A DNA stretch of 64,000 bases, from the NCBI RefSeq assembly GCF_900155985.1, contig NZ_FTMA01000006.1, positions 1-64,000 of the forward strand, in the 5' to 3' direction. A model generated the notes under the pieces. The model did no database searches. It was given only the letters and a program-made list of their open reading frames with translations, and had not been told where the DNA came from. This stretch comes from Maribacter ulvicola. Its GTDB lineage: Bacteria; Bacteroidota; Bacteroidia; Flavobacteriales; Flavobacteriaceae. The translations under genes and the position numbers were made by a program. Of the stretch, positions 26,714 through 35,786 are shown in pieces. Positions within the stretch are counted from its first letter, which is position 1. Every line of letters starts with the position of its first letter.

Positions 26714-27528
26714 ATGTGCAGTTCTAATTGTGCTTTAAATACCGTATTGTTCTTTTCAACCCTAAATTGATGCTTTTTAGGATATGCCAGTACCAATCTC
26801 CGTTTTAAGTTTTTGAGACCTATACCTTTTGTTTCCGTAATTCCATTTTGATCAAAATTATTTTCTATCTCAAAAAGTAATCTTTCTTTATTGGTTTTTA
26901 AATGTATGGCAACATATGCTTTTTCGCGCAAATTCTCTACACCATGTTTAAAGGCATTCTCTAATAGAATAATCAATATCAACGGTCTTATTTTTATGGT
27001 GTCATCTGCGACATCTATGGTAAACTCAATATCAATTTCTTTATGATACCTCATTTTATGTAACGCTATATAATTTTGTACATACAAAATCTCTTCTGCC
27101 AACGGTACAGTTTCCTTTTCCCCTTCATAAATACTATACCGCATTAAATCTGACAACTTTAAAATAAGGTCTTTAGCACCATCGGTATCTTTATCTACCA
27201 TACCGTATACATTGTTTAGCATGTTAAAAAAGAAATGCGGGTTTACTTGACTTTGCAAATGCAACAACTCACTTTTTTTGGTCTCCTTCTTTAAATTTAA
27301 AATAGCGATCAATTGTTTTATGAGCCATAGCAACCCTATCACTAATAAGAGGGAATAATAAACCACCACGATTATACCTACTACCGATGGATAATCTGCT
27401 AGAAAAACCACAGATTCATTACCTAAAACGATAAACTCGTACGTGGTAATTAACAAAGGGATCAGTAAAGTGATAAGCACTACTACTTTGACTACCAGCC
27501 AATTATTTTTATTTATAAATTGCATCAT
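26710..27528 (-). CDS. LytS/YehU-like sensor histidine kinase
   Basis: Two membrane helices (about residues 9-30 and 50-72) precede a His_kinase domain with the phospho-acceptor motif QVNPHFFFNMLNN (His98) and an ATPase domain with ILLENAFKHGVEN and GIGLKNLKRRL. There is no large periplasmic sensor, so the signal is probably sensed within the membrane. Length 272 aa. The frame overlaps the regulator gene (ATGA), giving a two-gene operon. Confidence 0.94.
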   Translation of the reverse strand: MMQFINKNNWLVVKVVVLITLLIPLLITTYEFIVLGNESVVFLADYPSVVGIIVVVYYSLLLVIGLLWLIKQLIAILNLKKETKKSELLHLQSQVNPHFFFNMLNNVYGMVDKDTDGAKDLILKLSDLMRYSIYEGEKETVPLAEEILYVQNYIALHKMRYHKEIDIEFTIDVADDTIKIRPLILIILLENAFKHGVENLREKAYVAIHLKTNKERLLFEIENNFDQNGITETKGIGLKNLKRRLVLAYPKKHQFRVEKNNTVFKAQLELHI

Positions 27529-27751
27529 GCCACAAAAATAGAAGAAATACTATCGCAAATAATTAATAGTGATGAACACACCTATTTCGGTTACAAACAA
27601 CTTTTAGACTAGGTCAAAAACAGTTCACCATCCCCAATGGCAAGTATAACCACCAAATTATTTAAGTATATCACATAAAATTTTAGGTCTATTCTTTTGC
27701 CCATATGTTTGTGCCATCATCAATCAAAAAACGAACATCAAATCAAGTAAC

Positions 27752-28924
27752 ATGAAAGAAAGAATTATTCGCTATTTTAAAAATGTACTCGGCACTATAC
27801 TGGTTTTATTCATCATTGGCATTATCGTCGTTGTCTCGCTCAACGGAAGTGTGGCCTACGGTACCGATCCACTGAGCCTGAATTTAGATAAGGAAGGTCC
27901 GTATGTATTTTATGAAAATGACAGCACCATTAACGTACAGTATATTAGAGGGAATAAAACTGATGGTTTTTATGTGGACAAAACAACGCACAATAGTAAA
28001 GAACACATTGCTGCTATAAGTAAATTTCCTTTAGATGACTCTAATTTTAGTTTTACAATCAGGTCTGAATTTGAAATACCGGCAACCTCCTATACCGACG
28101 ACCAACCTATTTTAGCCATTTCTGATATTGAAAGTGGTTACAAAACTTTTCGCGATTTTTTAATTACGCACAAAGTAATAGACACCAACTTAAATTGGAT
28201 CTTTGAGAAAGGCCACCTTGTCCTTGTTGGTGATTTTGTGGATAGAGGTTTTTCTACTACCCAAGTACTTTGGTTCATTTACAAACTGGAACAAGATGCT
28301 AAAAATAAAGGCGGACATGTACATTTTATTATTGGCAATCATGAGCTGTACAACATGCAAGGCAAATTTAAGTCGGCTTCTTACAAGTATTACGGTGTTG
28401 CGTCTATTTTAGAAAAGCAACATCATGATCTCTATAACAACAACGCTTTTCTAGGACGGTGGATGGCTTTTAAAAATACTATAGAGCGTATTAACGGACA
28501 TTTATTTGCTCACGGAGGCATTCACCCAGGTATAGCCAAATATGACATTACATTAGACCAGGTCAACCAAATAAACAGAGACAATTATCACCTCTCCTAT
28601 TTTCCAAAACCTGAAGAGACTATTGAACAATTGGTTACTTCTAATAAAAAAGGAATCTGTTGGTACAGAGGTTATTTTAAAGATGACCTATCACAAGAAG
28701 ATGTTGCTATAGGAATTGATAAATTTAATGCAACCGATATTATTGTGGGTCACACCCTGCAATGGTCCGTAAAGAAGTTATATAATGGAAAAGTATATGC
28801 TATTGATGTGAAACACCCTAAAGACTATAATAAAAACTGGCCCAACAAAAACTCAGAAGGCCTGCTTATTACACCAGAGAAATTCTATAGACTAAAACAC
28901 GACGGTAAGCAATTGGAATTATAA
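27752..28924 (+). CDS. Membrane-anchored metallophosphoesterase
   Basis: One N-terminal membrane helix (residues 12-32) is followed by a calcineurin-like phosphoesterase domain. The metal motifs are ISDIESGY (Asp-x-Glu variant of the first motif), GDFVDRG, GNHE, a histidine in FAHGGIH and GHTLQW. This matches the Shewanella-like protein-phosphatase group of bacterial enzymes with an SDIE first motif. The substrate is unknown, perhaps phosphoproteins or nucleotides outside the cytoplasm. It is a single gene in front of a convergent lipoprotein gene. Confidence 0.88.
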   Translation: MKERIIRYFKNVLGTILVLFIIGIIVVVSLNGSVAYGTDPLSLNLDKEGPYVFYENDSTINVQYIRGNKTDGFYVDKTTHNSKEHIAAISKFPLDDSNFSFTIRSEFEIPATSYTDDQPILAISDIESGYKTFRDFLITHKVIDTNLNWIFEKGHLVLVGDFVDRGFSTTQVLWFIYKLEQDAKNKGGHVHFIIGNHELYNMQGKFKSASYKYYGVASILEKQHHDLYNNNAFLGRWMAFKNTIERINGHLFAHGGIHPGIAKYDITLDQVNQINRDNYHLSYFPKPEETIEQLVTSNKKGICWYRGYFKDDLSQEDVAIGIDKFNATDIIVGHTLQWSVKKLYNGKVYAIDVKHPKDYNKNWPNKNSEGLLITPEKFYRLKHDGKQLEL

Positions 28925-29059
28925 AATTCTATTTAACTAATGGATTTCGGTAAAATAATAGCGTTTTTCTTATTTAGGGCAATATACTCATTCAAAATGA
29001 CCTTAAACCCAGTGCAAATTGCAAAAATTACTACATAAATTGATATGTAACGAACAGGG

Positions 29060-31153
29060 TCAAGGCATTTCAATTTTCTCTACAAAAACATCAAATTCGG
29101 TAATTATTTGATTTTCCGGAATAGAAATAGAGAAAATTTCACCTGAATTATTTTCAAATACCCAAATTGGATATCCTTTTGTTTTAATAGCTGTAACTTG
29201 CCCTGTTTCAATATCAAACATTAATACTTCGCGCTTTAAAAACTGTGTTTTTATATCACTTCCATACCAATCAGGATCATTTGTACTTGCAAAAATATAA
29301 TTTGAATTTTGACCTAATCCAAGGGCAAATAGTTCATCTGGCATTTGCGCTTCATCCTGAAAAGTAAGTGTAGAATACAATGTTCTATCACCATAATTTA
29401 TAAGCGAGTTATTTGACTCACTATAAAAAGAAGCATTTTTATACTTAGCACTATAATTAGAACTTAATGGTATTGATATAACTCTTTTGTTTTGTAACAA
29501 ACCATTTTCATCAACTTTAAATAGCATACTATTCGGCTCATTTTTATGACCAATAATGATTTCATTCTCATTTACTTGAAGCAATCTTTCTAAATTATCT
29601 CCTTGGTGATTTTCATAATGAATTTGTTTATCTAGAAGAATTAACTCTTCTCCCATTCGTTGAAAAACAAATATATCACTAGCGTTTATAATAACTAAAA
29701 ATCCGTTATCCGTGTAAGTATAATCAATGATACCACTTAAACCGAATTCCTCATATAAGTAGAACGAACCAAATGAAAAATTTTCAGTTAGCGTTATTGG
29801 GTGTAGGAAATGTAAATTTGATTGTCCATTTGTTACCAACTCTTTGCCCTCTGGAAAATTAAATGGTTTTCTAAATGGAAACTCACCGGCTACATATACC
29901 TCATCACTAGTTGTTGACTTAAGTAAACCCTCATTATAGTCAATTCTCAAAACTGCATTTACACCATAATCACTCCAATCAGGTATACTACTTACCCCGT
30001 GTAAATAAACTGATGCCTCATAAACATCTATTTCAATATGGCTTAACCAAATTGGACCTGTTAATTCTTTTCTTCTAAAGGTTATCTGTTCATAATTACT
30101 AACTACACTAGCTCCAAATATATTATAAGCGTAAATGGCAAAAAAAGGATTTTCTATATATGGAGGGTCTGTATCTAGAAAACTAGTTTCTGTATAAGCA
30201 TCAATTGATATTATGCTATCTTCTTCATGAAAAAGTAAGTTACTTCCGTCAGAATTCGCATAAACTATTTCGTAATGTGAAAAGTATGGATTGTTATATT
30301 CACTCCAATTAAGAAGAACATTTTCACCTTCTAAGTTGGCACTATTTAAGTAAAAGGCACCATCCATAGTTAGTTCTTTAGGATTCACATTTACTAATTC
30401 ACTTTCTCCTACCATTCCCTCTTTAGTATACACCCTTAAAAAGTAGCATAAATTATTTTGAGTAGCTGGCGGATCATAATCGACAAAAGTAGTGGTACCA
30501 CTATCTTTTATTTCAGCCAATAGTATCGCCCCCTCTTTTGAACATTCACCATCTTGTGACCGATAAACCTCATAAGCATTAAAAGATTCAATATCAGTTT
30601 CTTCCTTCCAGTTAAATTTCAACAATCCGGTTTCTTCTGAAAGCCTAACAAATGAATTAGCTATATGATTATTAGATACGGGATCATATGGCCTTAAATA
30701 AGCTTTTAAACTATCTTCACTTCCATCATTATCAATATCAAATTTAAAATTCACAACCAATTCTGAAGGTTGAAATTCAATTACCGGAAGTTCCTCTTTT
30801 TCGCCTTGTGCATTCGAAATTGTAATTAATCCGTCTTTCAACACCCAATTAGCAAATTCTTTTTCAGAAATACAATCATTGTTATTATATAAAACTTCTT
30901 TGTAAACACCTTTCTCTTCAAATACTAAATAATCGTAACCACATGCTGCAAATCTAGGTGCTACTTGAATAATATCTCCCATATATTCCCCTGCATGCAC
31001 ATACCAAGCTCCTTCAATATCTTCATTTGTTACATTTGTATCTACTTGAGGTTTGTCAATGCCTTCTTCTGCTGTAGAATTGTTCTCTTCTTTACTACAA
31101 GAAAAGAAAATAAGGAGGCAAAAAATAAAATATCTATATCTTTTGAACATCAT
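29060..31153 (-). CDS. Large surface lipoprotein with FN3-like repeats
   Basis: The signal peptide ends in the lipobox FFSC followed by SKEEN. Residues about 45-155 resemble a lipocalin-like domain (IEGAWYVHAGEYMGD, LKDGLITISNAQGE). Two fibronectin type III-like domains follow (about 168-262 and 268-362), each with the pattern LKFNWKEE... or VLLNWSEYNN... The C-terminal 330 residues are beta-rich and might form a propeller. No catalytic motif is seen. The role is unknown, possibly surface binding. Confidence 0.75.
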   Translation of the reverse strand: MMFKRYRYFIFCLLIFFSCSKEENNSTAEEGIDKPQVDTNVTNEDIEGAWYVHAGEYMGDIIQVAPRFAACGYDYLVFEEKGVYKEVLYNNNDCISEKEFANWVLKDGLITISNAQGEKEELPVIEFQPSELVVNFKFDIDNDGSEDSLKAYLRPYDPVSNNHIANSFVRLSEETGLLKFNWKEETDIESFNAYEVYRSQDGECSKEGAILLAEIKDSGTTTFVDYDPPATQNNLCYFLRVYTKEGMVGESELVNVNPKELTMDGAFYLNSANLEGENVLLNWSEYNNPYFSHYEIVYANSDGSNLLFHEEDSIISIDAYTETSFLDTDPPYIENPFFAIYAYNIFGASVVSNYEQITFRRKELTGPIWLSHIEIDVYEASVYLHGVSSIPDWSDYGVNAVLRIDYNEGLLKSTTSDEVYVAGEFPFRKPFNFPEGKELVTNGQSNLHFLHPITLTENFSFGSFYLYEEFGLSGIIDYTYTDNGFLVIINASDIFVFQRMGEELILLDKQIHYENHQGDNLERLLQVNENEIIIGHKNEPNSMLFKVDENGLLQNKRVISIPLSSNYSAKYKNASFYSESNNSLINYGDRTLYSTLTFQDEAQMPDELFALGLGQNSNYIFASTNDPDWYGSDIKTQFLKREVLMFDIETGQVTAIKTKGYPIWVFENNSGEIFSISIPENQIITEFDVFVEKIEMP

Positions 31154-31350
31154 TTAAGTTTAAAGAATTTTAAGTAATAACCTATTAAGAAAAATATTGT
31201 TTGATATCTAGCTTAGTTTTCGACAAAAAACAGTAGTAATTATACTATCCGCCACCAAACTATATATAAATTTCGAAAGGTCATATTTATAAATTAAATT
31301 TATTAGCTAATCACTATTACAGGTTTTATATATTAAATTTCACAACCGTA

Positions 31351-31839
31351 ATGCTACACCTCATCGTTGGAAATACTGGATCTGGAAAAACTACCTACGC
31401 CAATGCCCTTAAGCGTAAAACCAAAGGTGTCATTTTCTCTATAGACACTTGGAACAACACCCTGTTTCTACCAGACAAAACAGAAACAGACGGATTAGAA
31501 TGGTTTTTAGAACGTATTGAGCGGGCCGAACAGATGATTTTAAATGTGGTAGCGCAATTAGAAGAATCTGATACCGATGCCATTTTAGACCTGGGCCTAT
31601 CTAAATTTGAACACCGAGAAAAGTTTAGAACCTTTGCAGCATCTCATGGGTATGAAATTACACTTCACTTTTTAAATATTTCTAAGACAACCAGATGGGA
31701 ACGCGTGCAGCGGCGCAACACGGAAAAAGGAGCCACCTTTGAGTTTGAAGTCAGCCAAGAGGATTTTAATTTTATGGAAACTTGGTTTGAAAAACCTACC
31801 GAAAATGAACTAAAAGGTAGTGTTGTTATCACTGAATAA
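31351..31839 (+). CDS. P-loop ATPase / zeta-toxin-like kinase
   Basis: The 162-aa product starts with a Walker A motif (LIVGNTGSGKTTYANAL), contains ILDLGLSKFEHREKFR in the position of the Walker B/acceptor region and has a LID-like arginine-rich segment (TTRWERVQRRN). This is the layout of small kinases of the AAA_33/zeta group that phosphorylate sugars, nucleosides or RNA ends. The substrate is unknown. No antitoxin gene is adjacent, so a toxin role is not supported. Confidence 0.82.
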   Translation: MLHLIVGNTGSGKTTYANALKRKTKGVIFSIDTWNNTLFLPDKTETDGLEWFLERIERAEQMILNVVAQLEESDTDAILDLGLSKFEHREKFRTFAASHGYEITLHFLNISKTTRWERVQRRNTEKGATFEFEVSQEDFNFMETWFEKPTENELKGSVVITE

Positions 31840-32641
31840 CATTAATTTTGCGCTCCAATTTTTTTTTTGCAATTACTATTTACTGAACCGCACTTTCAAC
31901 CAACACTACCACTTGAACGTAAAACATACTTTCGTCAACTTTTTTATTAAGTCTAGCAGCAAGCTAGAATGCCATGAGGTACTTAACAAATGGAACTCCT
32001 ATTACGCTGCATTATCAGAAAAGCACCAAAAGGCTTTTGTGAAAAGAACTCTGTTATTTTTAAAGACCACACATTTTAGCGCTACAGAAGGTCTTGAACT
32101 TACTACAGAAATGAAACTAGTCATTTCTAGTGCTTTTATTGAAATTACTTTTGGACTAAAACAACCTGTCCTAAGTCTCTTTAAAACAGTATTAGTTTCT
32201 CCGCCTTCAAATACAAGTACCAGCAAAAGAGTTTTGTTCAATGGTGACGAAAACACACTGACAAAGCATATAAACCTGCCCTGGCCCGCTGTAAAAAATA
32301 GCTTTACTTTTTCTGATGCTGGATTTAATTTTGCCCTACAAGAGTTCAGCCATTGCCTGATTATTGAACATGCTAAAAGCTCCTATTTCTCTAAAGCATT
32401 TAATGACATGGACCTCAATGCCTGGAAAGAATTGGCTTCTAAAAAAATGCCGCTTATTCATGAGGGAAAATACACCATTTTCAAAAATTATGAAGGCACT
32501 GATTTAACAGAGCTATTTGCCGCAACACTAGCTATCTTTTTTGAGCAACCTCATGAGTTTTATTCCTATGCACCTACCTTCTATCGAACTACCGCCAAAG
32601 TGTTAAAACAAGACCCCAGGAACGGCAAAAACCCAAAATAA
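31820..32641 (+). CDS. MtfA-like peptidase with altered zinc motif
   Basis: The protein resembles MtfA/YeeI zinc peptidases: DEN..TKHINLPWPAV, a helix with the metal motif, and the downstream glutamate helix TELFAATLAIFFEQP. The expected HExxH reads QEFSH (residues 174-178, codon CAA at 32339), so the first histidine ligand is missing while Glu, the second His and the distal Glu remain. Activity may be lost or changed. The start is uncertain: the GTG at 31820 overlaps the preceding gene, and a TTG at 31913 is an alternative; no in-frame ATG precedes the domain. Confidence 0.75.
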   Translation: MLLSLNNINFALQFFFCNYYLLNRTFNQHYHLNVKHTFVNFFIKSSSKLECHEVLNKWNSYYAALSEKHQKAFVKRTLLFLKTTHFSATEGLELTTEMKLVISSAFIEITFGLKQPVLSLFKTVLVSPPSNTSTSKRVLFNGDENTLTKHINLPWPAVKNSFTFSDAGFNFALQEFSHCLIIEHAKSSYFSKAFNDMDLNAWKELASKKMPLIHEGKYTIFKNYEGTDLTELFAATLAIFFEQPHEFYSYAPTFYRTTAKVLKQDPRNGKNPK

Positions 32642-32806
32642 CAAGTAATCTTGGGGAAAACCTCTGAGGCATTGCATTGAGAATATTATTAATATTTCAC
32701 CACAACTGCCAGAACAATTAAATCTCTATTATTGAGCAATATAATGTAGAAAACACTTTATACCGTTGCAAAATTTCATCATAAAACCCCTATAGGAATA
32801 ATTACC

Positions 32807-32818
32807 TGACATGTGTCA
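32807..32818 (+). promoter_or_regulatory. Candidate regulator site before the cupin-haemoglobin pair
   Basis: TGACA-TG-TGTCA, an inverted repeat with 5-bp arms, lies 45 nt upstream of the cupin start. Crp/Fnr-type regulators of nitrosative stress genes bind sites of similar design, but the match is short and the assignment is inference. Confidence 0.3.
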
Positions 32819-32863
32819 TAGTTTAGCCTATAGATGTTTTATATTATTGTAAAAAACACTGCA

Positions 32864-33208
32864 ATGCAAAAGATATCCTTCACTGAAAATGTAGATTTCA
32901 ACGATAATAAAATAGTTACTAAAGTTCTTTTAGAAACTTCTTTTTCAAAAGAAATTAGAATTCTATTGAAGAACGGGCAACTTATGAAAGAACATAAGGC
33001 TCCTTTTCCCATTATAGTACATATTGTAGCAGGAGTAATTGATTTTGGGGTTGAAGGTACACTTCATACGTTAAAACAAGGAGATATGATTACCTTAGCC
33101 GCTAATGTTCCGCATGACCTTTTAGCGAAATCCGATAGTATTGTTCGTCTTACGCTTTCTAAACAAGACGCTGCAAATAGGGTTGAAAAAGTTATTGCCG
33201 ATTCTTAA
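32864..33208 (+). CDS. Cupin-domain protein
   Basis: The 114-aa single-domain cupin has a barrel with the first motif degenerate (EHKAPFPIIVHIVAG) and the second GDMITLAANVPHDL. One metal-binding histidine is thus retained in each half, fewer than in classical metal cupins. It lies 9 nt before the truncated haemoglobin gene and is presumably co-transcribed, suggesting a role in nitric-oxide or redox stress. ATG at 32864 is chosen over an upstream ATG at 32834, which would add an unconserved start. Confidence 0.8.
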   Translation: MQKISFTENVDFNDNKIVTKVLLETSFSKEIRILLKNGQLMKEHKAPFPIIVHIVAGVIDFGVEGTLHTLKQGDMITLAANVPHDLLAKSDSIVRLTLSKQDAANRVEKVIADS

Positions 33209-33217
33209 AAACAAATC

Positions 33218-33619
33218 ATGAGCGAAATTACCAATAAAGAAGATGTTAGGGTATTGGTACATACTTTCTACGATAAAATAAGGCAAAACCAATTATTGGG
33301 TCCTATTTTCAACGGACACATTACAGACGAGGAGTGGCCTGCACACCTAAGTAAACTTACCGATTTCTGGGAATCCAACCTTTTTGGCGTACGTACATTT
33401 AGAGGGAGTCCGTCTAAAGCACATATCAAGGTCGATAAAAATCTACACCATACCATTTCTCAAGATCACTTTGCACAATGGCTTCAATTGTGGTTCAAAA
33501 CTATTGATGAACTTTATGAAGGAGAACTAGCCACTAGGGCAAAAGAAATGGCGCGTAGAATGTCTACTGGGCAGTATATTCATATTTGGCAGAATAGACC
33601 GGAAGAATTTAGGAACTAG
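33218..33619 (+). CDS. Group III truncated haemoglobin
   Basis: The 133-aa globin has the 2-on-2 helical fold of group III. The sequence runs from VRVLVHTFYDKIRQNQLLGPIF (helices A-B), through HLSKLTDFWESNLFG, to the proximal-histidine region KVDKNLHHTISQDHFAQWLQLW and a helix H ending WQNRPEEF. Such proteins bind oxygen or nitric oxide and are tied to microaerobic or nitrosative stress in other bacteria. It is the second gene of a pair with the cupin. Confidence 0.92.
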   Translation: MSEITNKEDVRVLVHTFYDKIRQNQLLGPIFNGHITDEEWPAHLSKLTDFWESNLFGVRTFRGSPSKAHIKVDKNLHHTISQDHFAQWLQLWFKTIDELYEGELATRAKEMARRMSTGQYIHIWQNRPEEFRN

Positions 33620-33670
33620 GATTCAGTGGTCAGTGTTCAGTTGATAGTTTGATGGTGAATTAGTATATAG

Positions 33671-33971
33671 TTGCTACTGGCTACTTAAACAATGTAGCTT
33701 TGCCAAATACGAATTAAAAACAAGTCTATTCTTTACACTCTATTTTCTCTATTCCACTTTACAATAGTTACTTCATACTTTGTACCTATTACTTAATACT
33801 AGCTTTTAGCTTGGCTACTGGCTACTTAAACAATTTAGCTTTGCCAAATACCCATAAAAATTAGTCTATTCTCTATCCTCCATTTTCTCTATTCCACATT
33901 CCACTTTATAATAGTTACTTCATACTCTGTACTTTTTATTTATTACTTATTACTTAATACTCGCTTTTGGC
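33671..33971. repeat. Tandem duplication of about 145 bp in a gene-free spacer
   Basis: Copy A (33671-33810) and copy B (33811-33971) share GCTACTGGCTACTTAAACAA and TTTAGCTTTGCCAAATAC-like stretches, TTTTCTCTATTCCAC, ATAGTTACTTCATACT and a TTACTTAATACTNGCTTTT end. The copies are diverged and contain no gene. The whole spacer 33620-34057 holds nothing else. Confidence 0.75.
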
Positions 33972-34057
33972 AATTTGCGTATTACCCTTAACGCTTAAAA
34001 ATTTATTACCTTAGTATTTGGCATAAAAAACAATATATATTACAAATACTTAACTCT

Positions 34058-34693
34058 ATGAGCTACCTATCCCCTACCTATTTTTTTGATTATGAAAGTG
34101 ATGAGATACAAGAGTTAGTAAATGAATTTAAAAATACCGCATTTTCTAAAAAGGAAGTTTCTATTGCATTATTCAACAAGGTGCGCGACACATGGAGATA
34201 TGACCCGTACTCCTTAAGTTTCAATAGAGAGAAATATCGTGCCAGTGAAATTGCAAAACGCCCAAAGGGTCACTGTATTGATAAGTCTATCATTTTAATT
34301 GCCGGACTTAGAGCGCTTGGCATACCAGCTAGAATTCATTTAGCGAAAGTTAAAAATCATATTGCAGTAGATCGGTTAGTGGAAAAATTTGGTTCTAACG
34401 AACTCACGCCCCATGGCATGGTAGATGCCTATATCAATAACAAATGGCTAAAGCTCTCCCCTACTTTTAATACATCGTTATGTCAAATGCTACATGTAGC
34501 ACCTTTGGATTTTGATGGTGAAAACGATGCAGTGCTACAAGAGTTCAACCAAGCGGGCACCCAATTTATGGAGTACCTAGAAGACTATGGGCATTTTGAA
34601 GATGTACCCATAGAATTTATGGAACAAAATGTACGCGAACACTATCCCAACATTTTTGATACCGGCACCAACCAAACTGAGTTTCAGTTGTAG
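34058..34693 (+). CDS. Transglutaminase-like domain protein
   Basis: The 211-aa cytoplasmic protein has a transglutaminase/protease-like core. A catalytic cysteine sits in KRPKGHCIDKSIILIAGLRALGIPARI, the histidine in LTPHGMVDAYINNKWLKLSPTFN and an acidic residue may follow later in the sheet. Members act on amide bonds or have lost activity; the substrate is unknown. It is a single gene after the repeat-filled spacer. Confidence 0.82.
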   Translation: MSYLSPTYFFDYESDEIQELVNEFKNTAFSKKEVSIALFNKVRDTWRYDPYSLSFNREKYRASEIAKRPKGHCIDKSIILIAGLRALGIPARIHLAKVKNHIAVDRLVEKFGSNELTPHGMVDAYINNKWLKLSPTFNTSLCQMLHVAPLDFDGENDAVLQEFNQAGTQFMEYLEDYGHFEDVPIEFMEQNVREHYPNIFDTGTNQTEFQL

Positions 34694-34779
34694 GTTTTAA
34701 CAAATTTTAATACATAATTAGATTTCAAACTTCTTTCCCATTAAGTTTTTATAGTACTTTCATTTCAAAATTACATCCT

Positions 34780-35367
34780 TTGAAAAACACGCTTTTATTA
34801 CTTTTCATAACATTTTCATCATTGCCTTTTTTTGCACAGGAGCCTATTTTATGGAATCCTGATTACGAATTACAGCTAAACGATTATCAGTCTCTAGAAT
34901 CAGAGATCAATCCCACGCTTACAACCTATTCCATTTATTCGGGTTCAAAAATCGATTTCAGTTTTAATATGAACTCGGTGTCCTTTATGTTCACCAAAAA
35001 TTTCAATGACAAGGTAAAAGCTATTTTTCAAAAGAACCTAGCAGTTTTAGTCGCACCAGACTCCCTGACCGCAAATCAGTTATTACAATTTGGACGTTAT
35101 GATTTTGATTTGGTAGAGCTTTACTCTAGAAAAATACGCAAGAAAATCTACGAAGAAAAAGGTGCTTTTAGTAACTCTAGCTTATTTCAACCTATTTTCA
35201 ACGCGCTACAAGAAGAAATGAATACTGTTAGCGCACAAGTATTTAAAGCCACAGATTTTGGGAAAAATTCAGAGATGCTACAAAAAGAGCACAACAAAGT
35301 TATCGATGAAATCAATGCTCTTTCTGATTTTTGCATGACCTGTAAGCCGAAAAAGAATAGGAAGTAG
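34780..35367 (+). CDS. Exported protein of unknown function
   Basis: The 195-aa product begins with a convincing signal peptide (KNTLLLLFITFSSLPFFAQ) that starts at a TTG codon; no in-frame ATG is near, so TTG initiation is likely. The mature part is helical at its C-terminal half with SRKIRKKIYEEKGAF and ends in a CMTCKPKK motif. I do not recognise the family. Confidence 0.65.
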   Translation: MKNTLLLLFITFSSLPFFAQEPILWNPDYELQLNDYQSLESEINPTLTTYSIYSGSKIDFSFNMNSVSFMFTKNFNDKVKAIFQKNLAVLVAPDSLTANQLLQFGRYDFDLVELYSRKIRKKIYEEKGAFSNSSLFQPIFNALQEEMNTVSAQVFKATDFGKNSEMLQKEHNKVIDEINALSDFCMTCKPKKNRK

Positions 35368-35449
35368 TTGATGGTTGTTCGTTGATGGTTGTTCGTTGAT
35401 GGTTGTTCGTTGATGGTTGTTCGTTGATGGTTGTTCGTTGATGGTTGTT
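35368..35449 (+). repeat. 14-bp tandem repeat (TTGATGGTTGTTCG)n
   Basis: Five identical 14-bp units and a partial sixth begin two nt after the stop codon of the preceding gene. Two degenerate units of the same repeat lie behind engB at 19476-19503. It looks like a variable-number tandem repeat. The spacer 35368-35786 contains this, an AACGC hairpin unit and palindromic repeat R3 but no gene. Confidence 0.9.
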
Positions 35450-35467
35450 TAAACGCTGCGCGTTTTT
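35450..35467 (+). repeat. AACGC mini-hairpin with T run, copy 3
   Basis: AACGC-TGC-GCGTT followed by T residues and GTATTAAGTATTAAG, directly continuing the 14-bp tandem repeat. It may terminate the upstream transcript. Confidence 0.5.
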
Positions 35468-35564
35468 GTATTAAGTATTAAGCGATTCGCACTAAGCTCC
35501 TCTCTATGATCTCTTGATTTACTTATTACTTTGTACTTCTAACCTTCTACTTATGAAAACGTCC

Positions 35565-35691
35565 TGTCAGTTCTAGTGAATTTTCGAAGTATGAGAAAAT
35601 TTGTATCGAGAACCCGAGTGTGTTCCAAATCTGTTCTCGATACAATTTTATGTTTCCGCTATGCTACACCATAAAACCACTCGAACTGACA
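35565..35691. repeat. Nested palindromic dispersed repeat, copy R3 (full length)
   Basis: Ends TGTCAGTTCTAGTG and CACTCGAACTGACA with internal TATCGAGAAC/GTTCTCGATA. The outer and inner palindromes are conserved with R1, whereas the sequence between them differs. Confidence 0.85.
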
Positions 35692-35786
35692 TTGATAATT
35701 TTAATCTCGAAGTCGCACTAAGCTCCTCGCCATGACATCTTGATTTACTTAATACTTTGTACCTAATACTTCCTGCCTAACACTTA

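Noticed and set aside
26012..27528. Linking the LytTR two-component pair to the upstream DUF2750 gene as one system
   Set aside because: The genes are convergent, separated by ordinary spacer, and there is no shared regulation or domain evidence.
31351..31839. The zeta-like kinase as the toxin of a toxin-antitoxin system
   Set aside because: No antitoxin-like gene is adjacent and the neighbour downstream is an MtfA-like protein; a small metabolic or RNA kinase is more likely.
35368..35449. A possible CRISPR array
   Set aside because: The 14-bp units are directly adjacent without spacers, no cas genes are near, and the unit is too short; it is a simple tandem repeat.
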